DNA of 60,338 bases, taken from positions 1 through 60,338 of the forward strand of contig JAFDMF010000010.1 of NCBI GenBank assembly GCA_019306065.1, read 5' to 3'. The stretch is from Deltaproteobacteria bacterium (lineage in GTDB: Bacteria > Desulfobacterota > Desulfobacteria > Desulfobacterales > JAFDMD01). Below are positions 44,130-52,810 of the stretch, piece after piece; position 1 is the stretch's first letter, and every line of letters starts with the position of its first letter. Position numbers and translations under genes: made by a program. The notes under the pieces were generated by a model that was not told the DNA's origin, did no database searches, and saw nothing but the letters and a program-made list of their open reading frames with translations.

Positions 44130-44695
44130 TAGAAATTAATGACATTGTAATTAATAAGACAGTAGCGAGTGATGTAGTTGTTAATTCCGTAGGAATTATT
44201 AACGCATTAAATGGAAAAAATGCTATGGTTTTATTCGTTGGGTTAAATAAGATATTAAGAGTAGATATTAAAAATCTTGAGGTTCTTAACGTTGAACATA
44301 CAGGGAAAGGATATGATAAAAAAATATGTAATATTTGTCATATTCTAAAACCCACAGAAGAGTTTGATATAAATCAAACAGATGCAAAAGGTCGAAAGAC
44401 CACTCGACCAAGCTGTAAAGAATGTAGAAAAGATATAGATGGCGTTAAATTGACAACAGCAGAAAAAAAGAAAATGGATAAACTAAAGCCTGAAAAAGGC
44501 AATGTTTTTGAATGCCCTATTTGCATGAAAAGAACGATAGTGGGAGTAACAGCAAATTTGGTTAGAGATCATGATCATAAAACGGGTAAAGGGCGAGAAT
44601 GGATTTGTGATAGTTGCAATACAGGGTTAGGAAGATTTAAAGACAATATTCAATTTTTAGAAAACGTAATTAATTATCTTAAAAAATATGAATAA
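44126..44695 (+). CDS. HNH/endonuclease VII-like restriction nuclease
   Basis: A 189-residue protein. Residues 1-60 resemble a small beta-barrel (INDIVINKTVASDVVVNSVG). Two zinc-binding CxxC pairs come next (KKICNICHILKPTEEFD ... RPSCKECRKDID). The C-terminal beta-beta-alpha-metal nuclease reads FECPICMKRTI, LVRDHDHKTGKGREWICDSC and NTGLGRFKDN, which is the recombination endonuclease VII / Hpy99I-like signature (DHDH as metal/catalytic residues). It pairs with the methyltransferase to make a type II system. Confidence 0.82.
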   Translation: MIEINDIVINKTVASDVVVNSVGIINALNGKNAMVLFVGLNKILRVDIKNLEVLNVEHTGKGYDKKICNICHILKPTEEFDINQTDAKGRKTTRPSCKECRKDIDGVKLTTAEKKKMDKLKPEKGNVFECPICMKRTIVGVTANLVRDHDHKTGKGREWICDSCNTGLGRFKDNIQFLENVINYLKKYE

Positions 44696-44876
44696 AGTAC
44701 CGGTAGTAGTTCAAATAAACCTTTTTGGAGAACAAGGCGGCGGATAGATTAATATTGTAGATCCGCCTCAATGTGTATCTGGCATTGTTCCTTTTGTAAG
44801 AACCAAACCGATATTTAATGATAATTTCGGAAGCAATTTAAATAAAGCTTCCGTTGGGCAAATTAATGCAAATTAA
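44688..44876 (+). other. Short open frame with an in-frame TAG
   Basis: ATG at 44688 overlaps the end of the HNH gene. It gives MNKVPVVVQINLFGEQGGG, then TAG (44745-44747), then 42 further open codons (INIVDPPQCVSGIVPFVRTK ... VGQINAN) to TAA at 44874. It may be a small gene broken by a CAG-to-TAG change, a 19-residue peptide, or read-through. No SECIS-like element would apply because the codon is TAG. No family recognised. Confidence 0.35.
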
Positions 44877-44905
44877 TAATGACAATTAAAGAAACGGAGT
44901 AAATT

Positions 44906-45655
44906 ATGGCGGAATTTGAGCCTAAAATATTAGCTTTTCTTTGTAACTGGTGCGCTTATGCTGGCGCCGATCTTGCCGGCGTTTCGCGTATGCAGTATCC
45001 ATCTAACATAAGAGCCGTAAGGGTTATGTGTTCTGGACGGGTTGATCCATCTTTTATCGTCCGCGCTTTTAAACAAGGATGGGACGGCGTTTTGGTAGCA
45101 GGATGACATATTGGCGATTGCCATTACCTGGAAGGTAATCTTTACGCTGAGAAAAAAATCAATTTAACAAAGAAACTTTTGGAACTTGCTGGTATTGAAA
45201 AAAACAGACTTCATTTGCAGTGGCTGTCTTCCGCGGAAGCTTCCCGTTTCCAAAAAATAGTAATTGAGGTTACAGACGCGGTTAAGTGCTGCGGCAAATT
45301 TAATGCGGATAAATTCAAACTACAGCTTGACGCTGCTAAAATGACAACTGATGACAAAAACATAAGATGGCTTATGGGAAAAGAGATTCCGATAACTACA
45401 AAAGGAGATATATACGGGCGCGACTGGAAGGTTGAAGATTATAAATCTGTTCTTTTTTCCATACTTCAAAGAGAATATGAAAAAAATCTTATATATCTTG
45501 CGGTAAAACAGAATCATACCTCCGTCCGAGATATTAGTAAATTTACCGGAATAAATCTGTTAAGAATCTCATATCTTATATCGGATATGGAGAAAAAACA
45601 GAAAATAGAATTTACAGGAATGAAAGATAGAAAGCCAGTTTTTGCGGCTTTATAA
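44906..45655 (+). CDS. mvhD: MvhD-type iron-sulfur protein, selenoprotein, with C-terminal extension
   Basis: 249 residues if TGA 45104-45106 (residue 67) is selenocysteine. The N-terminal 140 residues are MvhD/FrhD-like: [40 protein letters not shown], then [17 protein letters not shown], where the usual residue is Cys. MvhD passes electrons via a [2Fe-2S] cluster to HdrA. The last ~110 residues (DVYSKDI-like [20 protein letters not shown] ... [16 protein letters not shown]) are an extra domain resembling a winged helix (inference). It lies 24 bases before hdrA copy 2. The start has a GGAG ribosome site. Confidence 0.9.
45123..45139 (+). promoter_or_regulatory. SECIS-like hairpin of mvhD copy 1
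   Basis: Perfect 6-bp stem ATTACC / GGTAAT with loop TGGAA; the stem starts 16 bases and the loop 22 bases after the TGA. The second loop base is G. Confidence 0.65.
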
Positions 45656-45679
45656 TAATCGTAAAAAAAGAGGAGTTTT

Positions 45680-48600
45680 ATGGGCGTTAATCAAAAAAAT
45701 ATAAGCGGATCCGTTATGGTGATAGGCGGAGGCATTGCAGGTATGCAGGCGTCTCTTGATCTTGCCAACTCGGATTATAAAGTTTATCTCGTTGAAAAAT
45801 CGCCTACAATAGGCGGGTTAATGGCGCAGCTTGATAAAACATTCCCTACAAATGACTGCACAATGTGAGTTATCTCCCCAAAACTGGTCGAGGTCGGCCG
45901 GCATACAAACATAGAGCTCATTACAAATAGCGAAGTAAAAGATGTTCAAGGCGAGCCGGGAAATTTTATAGCTACTTTAATAAATAACCCTCGTTATATT
46001 GATCCTATTAAATGCACAGGCTGCGGAGAATGCGGTAAACACTGCCCAGTAAGCGCAATTAATACCATCAATAAAGGATTAGACGACAGACAAGCGGCAT
46101 ACATCGAGTATGCTCAGGCGGTTCCTCTTGCTTACGCTATAGATACGGATGCTTGCATAGGCTGCGGATTATGTCAAAACATGTGTATGGCGAAAGCCAT
46201 TAACTATGAGGATAAAGTCCGAGAAACTAAAATAAATATAGGGTCAGTTATACTTGCTCCGGGAAGTAGAGGATACGATCCGTCCTCTTTGGATTATCTT
46301 GGTTACGGAAAATATCCGAATGTTGTTACAAGCGACGGATTTGAAAGAATATTAAGCGCGGGAGGTCCATATTACGGACATATAATGCGTCCTTTAGACA
46401 GAGAAGAACCTAAAAAAATAGCATGGCTTCAATGCGTAGGCTCAAGAGATACAAATCGAGCCTGCAACGGATACTGTTCTTCCGTATGCTGCATGTATGC
46501 GGTAAAAGAGGCTATGATAGCCAAAGAGCATATCAAAGGGGATCTGGACTGCGTAATATTTAACATGGATTTAAGAACATTCGGCAAAGATTATGAAAAA
46601 TATTTTTTAAGAGGAAAAGACAAAGAAAAAATACGCTTTGAAAAAGCCCGCGTTCATACGGTTACGGAGATTGCCGAAACGGGAGATTTAAAAGTTCGTT
46701 TTGCAGACGAAAACGGCGAAATAAAAGAAGAAGCCTTTTCTATGGTAGTTTTATCCGTAGGATTACAAGTCCGGCAAAGCGCGGTTGAATTGGCAAAAAG
46801 ACTCGGAATTAAGTTAAATCAATACAATTTTGCGGCAACCGATCCTTTTACTCCAGTTTGCACATCAAGACCCGGCTTTTATACATGCGGAGTCTTTCAG
46901 GGACCAAAAGATATACCGGAATCAGTTACCGAAGCAAGCGCCGCCGCCGGAGTTGCCGGCGCTGATATTGCCCAGGCAAGAGGCAAAGATGTTGAAACCA
47001 TTCAGATGCCGGAACAGATTGATATATCCTCCGAGGAGCCGAGAATCGGAGTTTTTGTATGCAACTGCGGAATAAATATAGGCGGAATAGTTGACGTTCC
47101 GGAAGTTCAAAAATATGCCGCAACCCTGCCGAACGTAGTATATACAGATTCAAACCTTTTTACCTGTAGTCAGGATACTCAGGAAAAAATAAAAGAGAAA
47201 ATAACAGAGCAAAAATTAAATAGAGTGGTAGTGGCATCCTGCAGCCCCAAAACCCATGAGGCGATGTTCATGGAAACATTAGAGGCTTGCGGATTAAACA
47301 AATACCTTTTTGAAATGGCAAACATAAGAAATCAAAACTCTTGGATACATTCCAAAGACGGCGAAGCCGCTACAGAAAAATCAAAAGACCTTATAAGAAT
47401 GGCAGTCGGCAGAGCCGCCACATTAAAACCACTTGTTGAAAAAGTAATATCCGTAAACAGCAGAGCGCTTGTTATAGGAGGAGGAATAGCAGGAATAAAT
47501 GCATCCCTTACCCTTGCAAAACAAGGCTTTGAAGTCGTGTTAATAGAAAAAGAAGATGGGTTAGGGGGCTTTGCCCGCCAACTTAATCATACAATCGAAG
47601 GCGCGAATATAAGGACGTATATTGAAAAATTAGTTGCCGATATAAACTCCGAGCTCAAAATTGAAGTATTAACCAATGCCCAAGTTTCCGGTTTCGGAGG
47701 ATATAAAGGAAACTTTGAAACCGAAATTACAATAGCCGGCGATTCGAAAGAAAAACGGGTTATAAAGCATGGAGTTATAATAGTTGCCACAGGCGCGGAG
47801 GAATATACTCCAAAAGAATACCTGTACGGAGAAGACGATAGAGTTATTACTCAAACTCAATTGAGCTATAAGATTGAAAAAGAAGGAGCTAAAAAACTGT
47901 CCGGCGTTGTTATGATCCAATGCGTAGGCTCAAGAAATTCCGAAATGGCGGAATGCTCCAGAATATGCTGCCAAGCGGCGGTTAAAAATGCTCTTGAAAT
48001 AAAAAAATTAAACCCCGATACAATGGTATACATACTTTACAGAGATATAAGAACATACGGATTACTTGAAGATTATTATAGACAAGCAAGAGAAAAAGGG
48101 GTTATTTTTATAAGATTTAATCAGGAAAATCCGCCGGAGGTTAAATCTTCTGCCGAAGGAATACTTGTAAGAATAAAAGATCATGTGCTTAATAAAGATC
48201 TTGAAATATCGGCGGATATTTTAACCCTAAGCGCTGGAATGAGGGCCGCGAATACCGACGATTTAAGCGCAATTATGAAATTAAATAGAAACGCGGAAGG
48301 ATATTTTATAGAAGCGCATGTTAAATTAAGGCCCGTAGATATGCCGAGCGACGGAATATTCGTATGTGGAACCGCCCATGCTCCGAAACTGATCTCCGAA
48401 ACAATTTCTCAAGCCCAAGCCGCCGCATCAAGAGCCGTTACATTCCTTGCAAAGCCTACAATAAAACTTTCGGCTATAAATGCTAAAGTTGATCCGGAAT
48501 ATTGCGTAAAATGCCTTACATGCGTTCGGTCTTGTCCCTTTGAAGTTCCTGTTTTCAATATAGAGAAAAAAGTGATTGAAATAGACGAAGCGCTTTGTCA

Positions 48601-48712
48601 TGGATGCGGAGTATGCACGGCAGTATGTCCGCGTCAGACAATACAGCTTGGTTTTTATGAAGATAATCAAATAATAAGCAAAATAGATGCTTTACTTTCC
48701 GGAGGTGTGTAA
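45680..48712 (+). CDS. hdrA: HdrA-family electron-bifurcating flavoprotein, selenoprotein (copy 2)
   Basis: A 1010-residue product, the same length as copy 1, if TGA 45866-45868 (residue 63) is selenocysteine, in [20 protein letters not shown]. The order of domains is identical to copy 1: FAD ([19 protein letters not shown]), two 4Fe-4S motifs [13 protein letters not shown] and [13 protein letters not shown], the second half from [13 protein letters not shown] with [19 protein letters not shown], and C-terminal clusters [13 protein letters not shown] and [13 protein letters not shown]. It is therefore a tandem paralogue of copy 1. It ends with TAATG overlap to mvhD copy 2, implying tight coupling with that partner. 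Ribosome site AGGAG 8 bases before the start. Confidence 0.93.
45884..45901 (+). promoter_or_regulatory. SECIS-like hairpin of hdrA copy 2
   Basis: CTGGTC (45884-45889) pairs with GGCCGG (45896-45901), loop GAGGTC, same loop and same 15-base offset from TGA as in copy 1. Confidence 0.75.
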
Positions 48713-49131
48713 TGGCTGATTTTAAACCTACAATAATAGCTTTTTGTTGCGAATATTGAGGATATTCGGCGGCGGACCTGGCAGGTTCGATGAGGCTTGA
48801 TTATCCTTCTTATATAAAAATAATAAGAGTGCCATGCACAGGAAAAGTTGACGTAATGCATCTTTTGCGAGCTATTCAAAAAGGAGCGGACGGAGTATAT
48901 GCAGTGGGTTGTCTTGAAGGGTCGTGTCATTATAACGAAGGTAATTTCAGAGCGAGAGAACGAGTAAATCATGTAAAAAGACTATTAGAAGAGGTCGGAA
49001 TTGAAGGAGACAGAGTACGAATGTATAATTTGTCTTCGGGAGAGGGTCCTACTTTTGCGGCTTACGCAAAAGAGATGACCGAAAATATTCTATCCCTTGG
49101 ACCAAATCCATTAAAAAAAAATATAAAATAA
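48712..49131 (+). CDS. mvhD: MvhD-type iron-sulfur protein, selenoprotein (copy 2)
   Basis: 139 residues if TGA 48757-48759 (residue 16) is selenocysteine: IIAFCCEY-U-GYSAADLAGS, replacing the second Cys of the family CxxC motif. The later conserved position, AVGCLEGSCHYNEGNFRARE, has ordinary Cys. Thus the two MvhD copies place selenocysteine at different cluster ligands. IKIIRVPCTGKVDVMHLLRA is canonical. It shares the stop/start TAATG with hdrA copy 2 and is 12 bases before hdrCB. It links HdrA-2 to its electron source. Confidence 0.92.
48773..48789 (+). promoter_or_regulatory. SECIS-like hairpin of mvhD copy 2
   Basis: CGGACC / GGTTCG stem (one G-U pair) with loop TGGCA; the stem starts 13 and the loop 19 bases after the TGA. 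G is the second loop base. Confidence 0.65.
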
Positions 49132-49143
49132 AAGACGGAGAAT

Positions 49144-50463
49144 ATGATGGCAGAAGTAATTAAGTTAGGCGGAAATAAAAAAAGCTACATTATAAATAAG
49201 GTAAAAGAGATACTTCCCGAAGGAGGCAATCTTAATCTTTGCCTTACCTGCGGAGCCTGCTCTTCCGGTTGCCCCGCTACCGGTTTAGAAGAAATGGACC
49301 CAAGAAAATTTTTAAGAATGGCGGCTCTCGGAATGGATGATGAAATATTAAAATCCGAATGGCCATGGATGTGTACAATGTGTCAGCGCTGCATATATAT
49401 ATGTCCTATGAAAATAGACATACCCCAGCTTGTATTCAACATTCGGGCAATGAGACCGAGAGAAGAAAGACCAAAAGGCATACTCGGCTCATGCGATATG
49501 GCTATTAGAAACGAAAGTTGCAGCGCGATGGGAACAAGCCCCGAAGATTTTACATTTGTTGTTGAAGACGTTCTTGCCGAATATCAGGAATCTCAGCCCG
49601 AATTTGCAGAAATGCAGGCTCCGATAGATAAAGTAGGCGCAGAATTCTTCTTAAACCAAAATTCAAGAGAACCTGTAACAGAACCGGACGAAATGGTTCC
49701 TTTATGGAAAATACTACATCTTGCCGGAGCGGACTGGACCTATGGCAGCAAAGGATGGGGCGGAGAAAATTACTGCATGTTCATAGCGGATAACGAAAAC
49801 TGGGAAAAAGTAGTTCGAACAACAGCAAAACAAACAGACTACCTCAAGTGCAAGACATATCTTAATACCGAATGAGGGCACGTAACATTTGCAGTCCGGG
49901 CAGGACTGAAAAAATTTGATATAAAACATAATTTTCAAGTTAAAAACATATACGAATATTATGCAAAATGGATCAGAGAAGGAAAATTAAAACCGAATTC
50001 CGATTGGAATAAAGACTTAAAAATAAAATTTACCCTACAAGACCCTTGCCAGATAGTTAGAAAAAGTTTCGGAGATCCCATTGCCGAAGACCTTCGTTTT
50101 GCAGTAAAATCGGTTGTAGGAGAAGAAAATTTTATCGATATGCAGCCCAACAAATCCAATAACTATTGCTGCGGCGGCGGCGGCGGATTCTTACAATCCG
50201 GTTTTAAAGATCAAAGACTTACTTATGGCAAAATAAAAGACGAACAAATCAAAGAAACAGGAGCCGCTTACTGCATAGCCGCATGCCATAACTGCCATGC
50301 TCAAATACACGAGTTAAGCGAACATTACAAAGGACATTACGGAGTCGTTCATTTTTGGAGTCTGCTTTGTCTTTCTCTCGGCATATTAGGACCCAACGAG
50401 CGGGAATATCTTCAAGAAAACCTTAAACAAGTAGCGGTTTTTCATCCGGAAACCGAGTTGTAA
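49144..50463 (+). CDS. HdrC-HdrB-type iron-sulfur protein, selenoprotein
   Basis: 439 residues if TGA 49873-49875 (residue 244) is selenocysteine. The N-terminal HdrC-like ferredoxin has CLTCGACSSGCPATG and CTMCQRCIYICPM. The C-terminal CCG domain reads TYLNTE-U-GHVTFAVRAG, KFTLQDPCQIVRKS, SNNYCCGGGGGFLQ and CHNCHAQIHEL. The selenocysteine sits where HdrB-like proteins have the first cysteine that binds the non-cubane cluster. It is a fusion of HdrC and a single-CCG HdrB, probably the electron-accepting module docked on HdrA-2/MvhD-2, upstream of metV/metF. A GGAG ribosome site precedes the ATG. Confidence 0.9.
49892..49908 (+). promoter_or_regulatory. SECIS-like hairpin of hdrCB
   Basis: Perfect stem CAGTCC / GGACTG with loop GGGCA; the stem starts 16 and the loop 22 bases after the TGA. 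Confidence 0.72.
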
Positions 50464-50504
50464 TAGTTATGCTTAATTAGTTTATAAAGAAAAATTTAAT
50501 TATT

Positions 50505-50675
50505 ATGCAAAAAAAATTTAAAAAAAGTAAAGATAACGCCGAATTGTCTTTACAAAAAATTGATAAATTTAAAGAGCTACTTATTAACTATTTCAATAAA
50601 TTCAAAAAGAGTGAGAAAAAAAACGTTGGCGACCTTAAGCAAAAAATCAAAGAGACTACGATATGTAGTCCGTAA
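50505..50675 (+). CDS. Small lysine-rich protein between hdrCB and metV
   Basis: A 56-residue, highly basic frame: ATG at 50505, QKKFKKSKDNAELSLQKIDK, then FKELLINYFNKFKKSEKK, stop at 50673-50675. It is helical in character and has no Cys except one near the C-terminus (TTICSP). Ribosome binding is weak (AAAGAAAAA). It could be a real small subunit of the cluster or a chance frame in AT-rich DNA. No family known. Confidence 0.35.
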   Translation: MQKKFKKSKDNAELSLQKIDKFKELLINYFNKFKKSEKKNVGDLKQKIKETTICSP

Positions 50676-50722
50676 TAATTAATTGGAATAAAATTACACT
50701 CAAAAAATAATGAGGGAAGACA

Positions 50723-51385
50723 ATGATAGTTGGAAAAAGAAAACCGTTTGACGAAATAAAAGATTCGTTAAACGGATACAAAAAAATCTTAAACGTCGGT
50801 TGCGGAACCTGCGTTGCCGTATGTTTGGCGGGCGGAGAAAAAGAGGTTGAAATTTTAAACGCCGAACTTGACATGGCGTTTAGACTGAATAATCAAGATA
50901 TTACCGTTGACGGCATTACCATAGAAAGACAATGCGACAGAGAATATCTTGAATTATTAGATAACAAAGTTAAAAATTATGACGCCCTTCTTACAATGGC
51001 ATGCGGGGCGGGAGTTCAGTTTTTAGCGGAAAGATTTCCTGAAACCCCAGTTTTCCCCGCTGTTGATACCACATTTATAGGAGTAAATCAGGGAGTCGGC
51101 TGGTATGAAGAAAGATGCCGTTCTTGCAGCAGCTGCGTTTTGGGAATGACCGGCGGAATATGCCCCGTTACAATGTGCGCAAAAGGCTTATATAACGGAC
51201 CCTGCGGAGGCACCAACAAAGGAAGCTGCGAAATAGATAAAGATCAGCCTTGCGCTTGGTATCTTATATACGAGCGTTTGGAAAAACAAGGGCGTCTTGA
51301 TATTATAAAAGAATTCAAACCCGCGCAAAACTGGCAAAACCAAATACCGAGAACCGTAATACAGCCAGGTTACAGTAAGTCTTAA
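50723..51385 (+). CDS. metV: MetV: zinc/Fe-S subunit of methylene-THF reductase
   Basis: A 220-residue protein of the MTHFR C-terminal (MetV) family. Cysteine pattern: LNVGCGTCVAVCLAGGEKEV, MACGAGVQFLAERF, ERCRSCSSCVLGMTGGICPV, and GLYNGPCGGTNKGSCEIDKD. It binds [4Fe-4S] clusters and connects MetF to Hdr-type bifurcating partners, as in acetogen metVF-hdrABC-mvhD clusters. It is 38 bases upstream of metF. Complete. Confidence 0.93.
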   Translation: MIVGKRKPFDEIKDSLNGYKKILNVGCGTCVAVCLAGGEKEVEILNAELDMAFRLNNQDITVDGITIERQCDREYLELLDNKVKNYDALLTMACGAGVQFLAERFPETPVFPAVDTTFIGVNQGVGWYEERCRSCSSCVLGMTGGICPVTMCAKGLYNGPCGGTNKGSCEIDKDQPCAWYLIYERLEKQGRLDIIKEFKPAQNWQNQIPRTVIQPGYSKS

Positions 51386-51423
51386 CACCAAAATTTATAT
51401 ATACAATATATAAGGAAGCTAAC

Positions 51424-52359
51424 ATGGAAGCTAATATAAAATCAGGGAGTAATCTTGAAAAAGTTTTAAAATCCGGGCAGTTTGCATTTACCGGAGAATT
51501 AGGGCCGCCGCGCGGAACAGACGCTGCAGAGGTAAGAGAAAAAGCCGCTTATTTAAAAGGAAACGTAGATGCGGTTAATATAACAGACAATCAAACCGCA
51601 GTTGTTAGGATGGCAAGCTGGGCTGCGTCTTTAATACTGCTGTCCGAAGGGCTTGAACCGAATTTTCAAATGGTATGCAGAGACAGAAACCGTTTGGCAA
51701 TGCAGGCAGACATACTCGGGGCTTATGCTCACGGAATAAAAAACATGCTCTGCCTTTCCGGCGATCACCAAAAATTCGGAGATCACCCGCAGGCATTAGG
51801 CGTATTTGATATAGATTCCATGCAGCTTATCAACATGGTTAAAACAATGCGCGACGAAGGAAAGTTTTTAAGCGGAGACGAAATCCACAATCCGCCTAAA
51901 ATGTTTATAGGAGCCGCTGCAAACCCGTTTGCCGAACCCTACGAATGGAGAGTTCACCGACTTGCCAAAAAAATAAACGCCGGAGTGGATTTTATCCAAA
52001 CCCAGTGCATATACAACATGGAAAGATTGAGAATTTGGATAAAACAGGCAAATGACATGGGACTTACCGAAAAGGTTTTCATACTTGCCGGAGTAACTCC
52101 TATGAAAAGCGTAGGAATGGCAAAATACATGAAAAACAGAGTTCCGGGCATGGACGTTCCAGATGAAATCATCAAACGCCTTCAAGGAGTTGATAAAAAA
52201 GCCGTAGCAGAGGAAGGAATAAAAATAGCCTGCGAACAAATAGAAGAATTCAAAGAAATGAAAGGGGTTGCAGGAGTGCATCTTATGGCTATAGAGTGGG
52301 AGCATAAAGTTCCGGAAATAGCCGAAAGAGCAAAAGTTTTGCCGCGCCCCGTTGTTTAA
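51424..52359 (+). CDS. metF: Methylenetetrahydrofolate reductase
   Basis: A 311-residue TIM-barrel flavoenzyme: FAFTGELGPPRGTDAAEVRE, VDAVNITDNQTAVVRMASWA, NMLCLSGDHQKFGDHPQALG, VDFIQTQCIYNMERLRIWIK, and VFILAGVTPMKSVGMAKYM. It reduces methylene- to methyl-tetrahydrofolate in the Wood-Ljungdahl or methionine pathway. With MetV and the HdrA/MvhD/HdrCB set this is probably a bifurcating or ferredoxin-linked reductase rather than NADH-dependent. AGGAAG precedes the ATG. A strong terminator follows. Confidence 0.95.
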   Translation: MEANIKSGSNLEKVLKSGQFAFTGELGPPRGTDAAEVREKAAYLKGNVDAVNITDNQTAVVRMASWAASLILLSEGLEPNFQMVCRDRNRLAMQADILGAYAHGIKNMLCLSGDHQKFGDHPQALGVFDIDSMQLINMVKTMRDEGKFLSGDEIHNPPKMFIGAAANPFAEPYEWRVHRLAKKINAGVDFIQTQCIYNMERLRIWIKQANDMGLTEKVFILAGVTPMKSVGMAKYMKNRVPGMDVPDEIIKRLQGVDKKAVAEEGIKIACEQIEEFKEMKGVAGVHLMAIEWEHKVPEIAERAKVLPRPVV

Positions 52360-52383
52360 TCCTTAATCCGTCTTTTTAAAAAT

Positions 52384-52437
52384 AAAAAAGCGGAAAAATA
52401 CCTTTTGTTTTAAAAAGAGTATTTTTCCGCTTTTTTT
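52384..52437 (+). terminator. Strong intrinsic terminator after metF
   Basis: An 18-bp perfect stem (52384-52401 with 52419-52436, core GCGGAAAAATA / TATTTTTCCGC) ending in TTTTTTT. It closes the hdr-met cluster. Confidence 0.9.
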
Positions 52438-52810
52438 ATTTCGGTTCTTACAAAACTCCGCAAGCTCCGTAAATTTTCATCTCTCGAATATTTTGATGAG
52501 GCATTGGTTTATTACATTACATTTATTAAATAAAGCTCTTTTGATTTAAGTCATAAAATCGGTTATATAATTTTTGCAATTTTATTATTGTTGAGTTGAT
52601 ACTCTACTTACTACTTCATATTACATGTTTTCCAACCTCATTTCGAATTTTACGCTTCTTTAAAAAAATTGCGTTACAGCCTGAATCGCAGATTTATTAG
52701 ATTAAAGGATTACGCAGATTTCTCGGATTAAAAAATTAATTTTGATAGAACCCTTTGTTTAAACTGTGATTATTTTTAATAAAAATATAAACAGAGGAGG
52801 AGGTAAAAAG
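52438..52810. other. Non-coding region with a dispersed GGATTACGCAGATTT-type motif
   Basis: Nothing coding is visible. Around 52680-52735 the sequence CCTGAATCGCAGATTTATTA then GGATTACGCAGATTTCTCGG is a short direct-repeat pattern common as dispersed intergenic repeat in many bacteria. AGAGGAGGAGG just before 52811 is the ribosome site for the next frame. Confidence 0.45.

Noticed and set aside
40462-49875. The five in-frame TGA codons could be nonsense mutations that kill the hdr genes
   Set aside because: Each gene has only one TGA, always at a conserved Cys, with a SECIS-like hairpin at the right distance and a long intact frame beyond it. Decayed genes elsewhere in the window show frameshifts and deletions instead.
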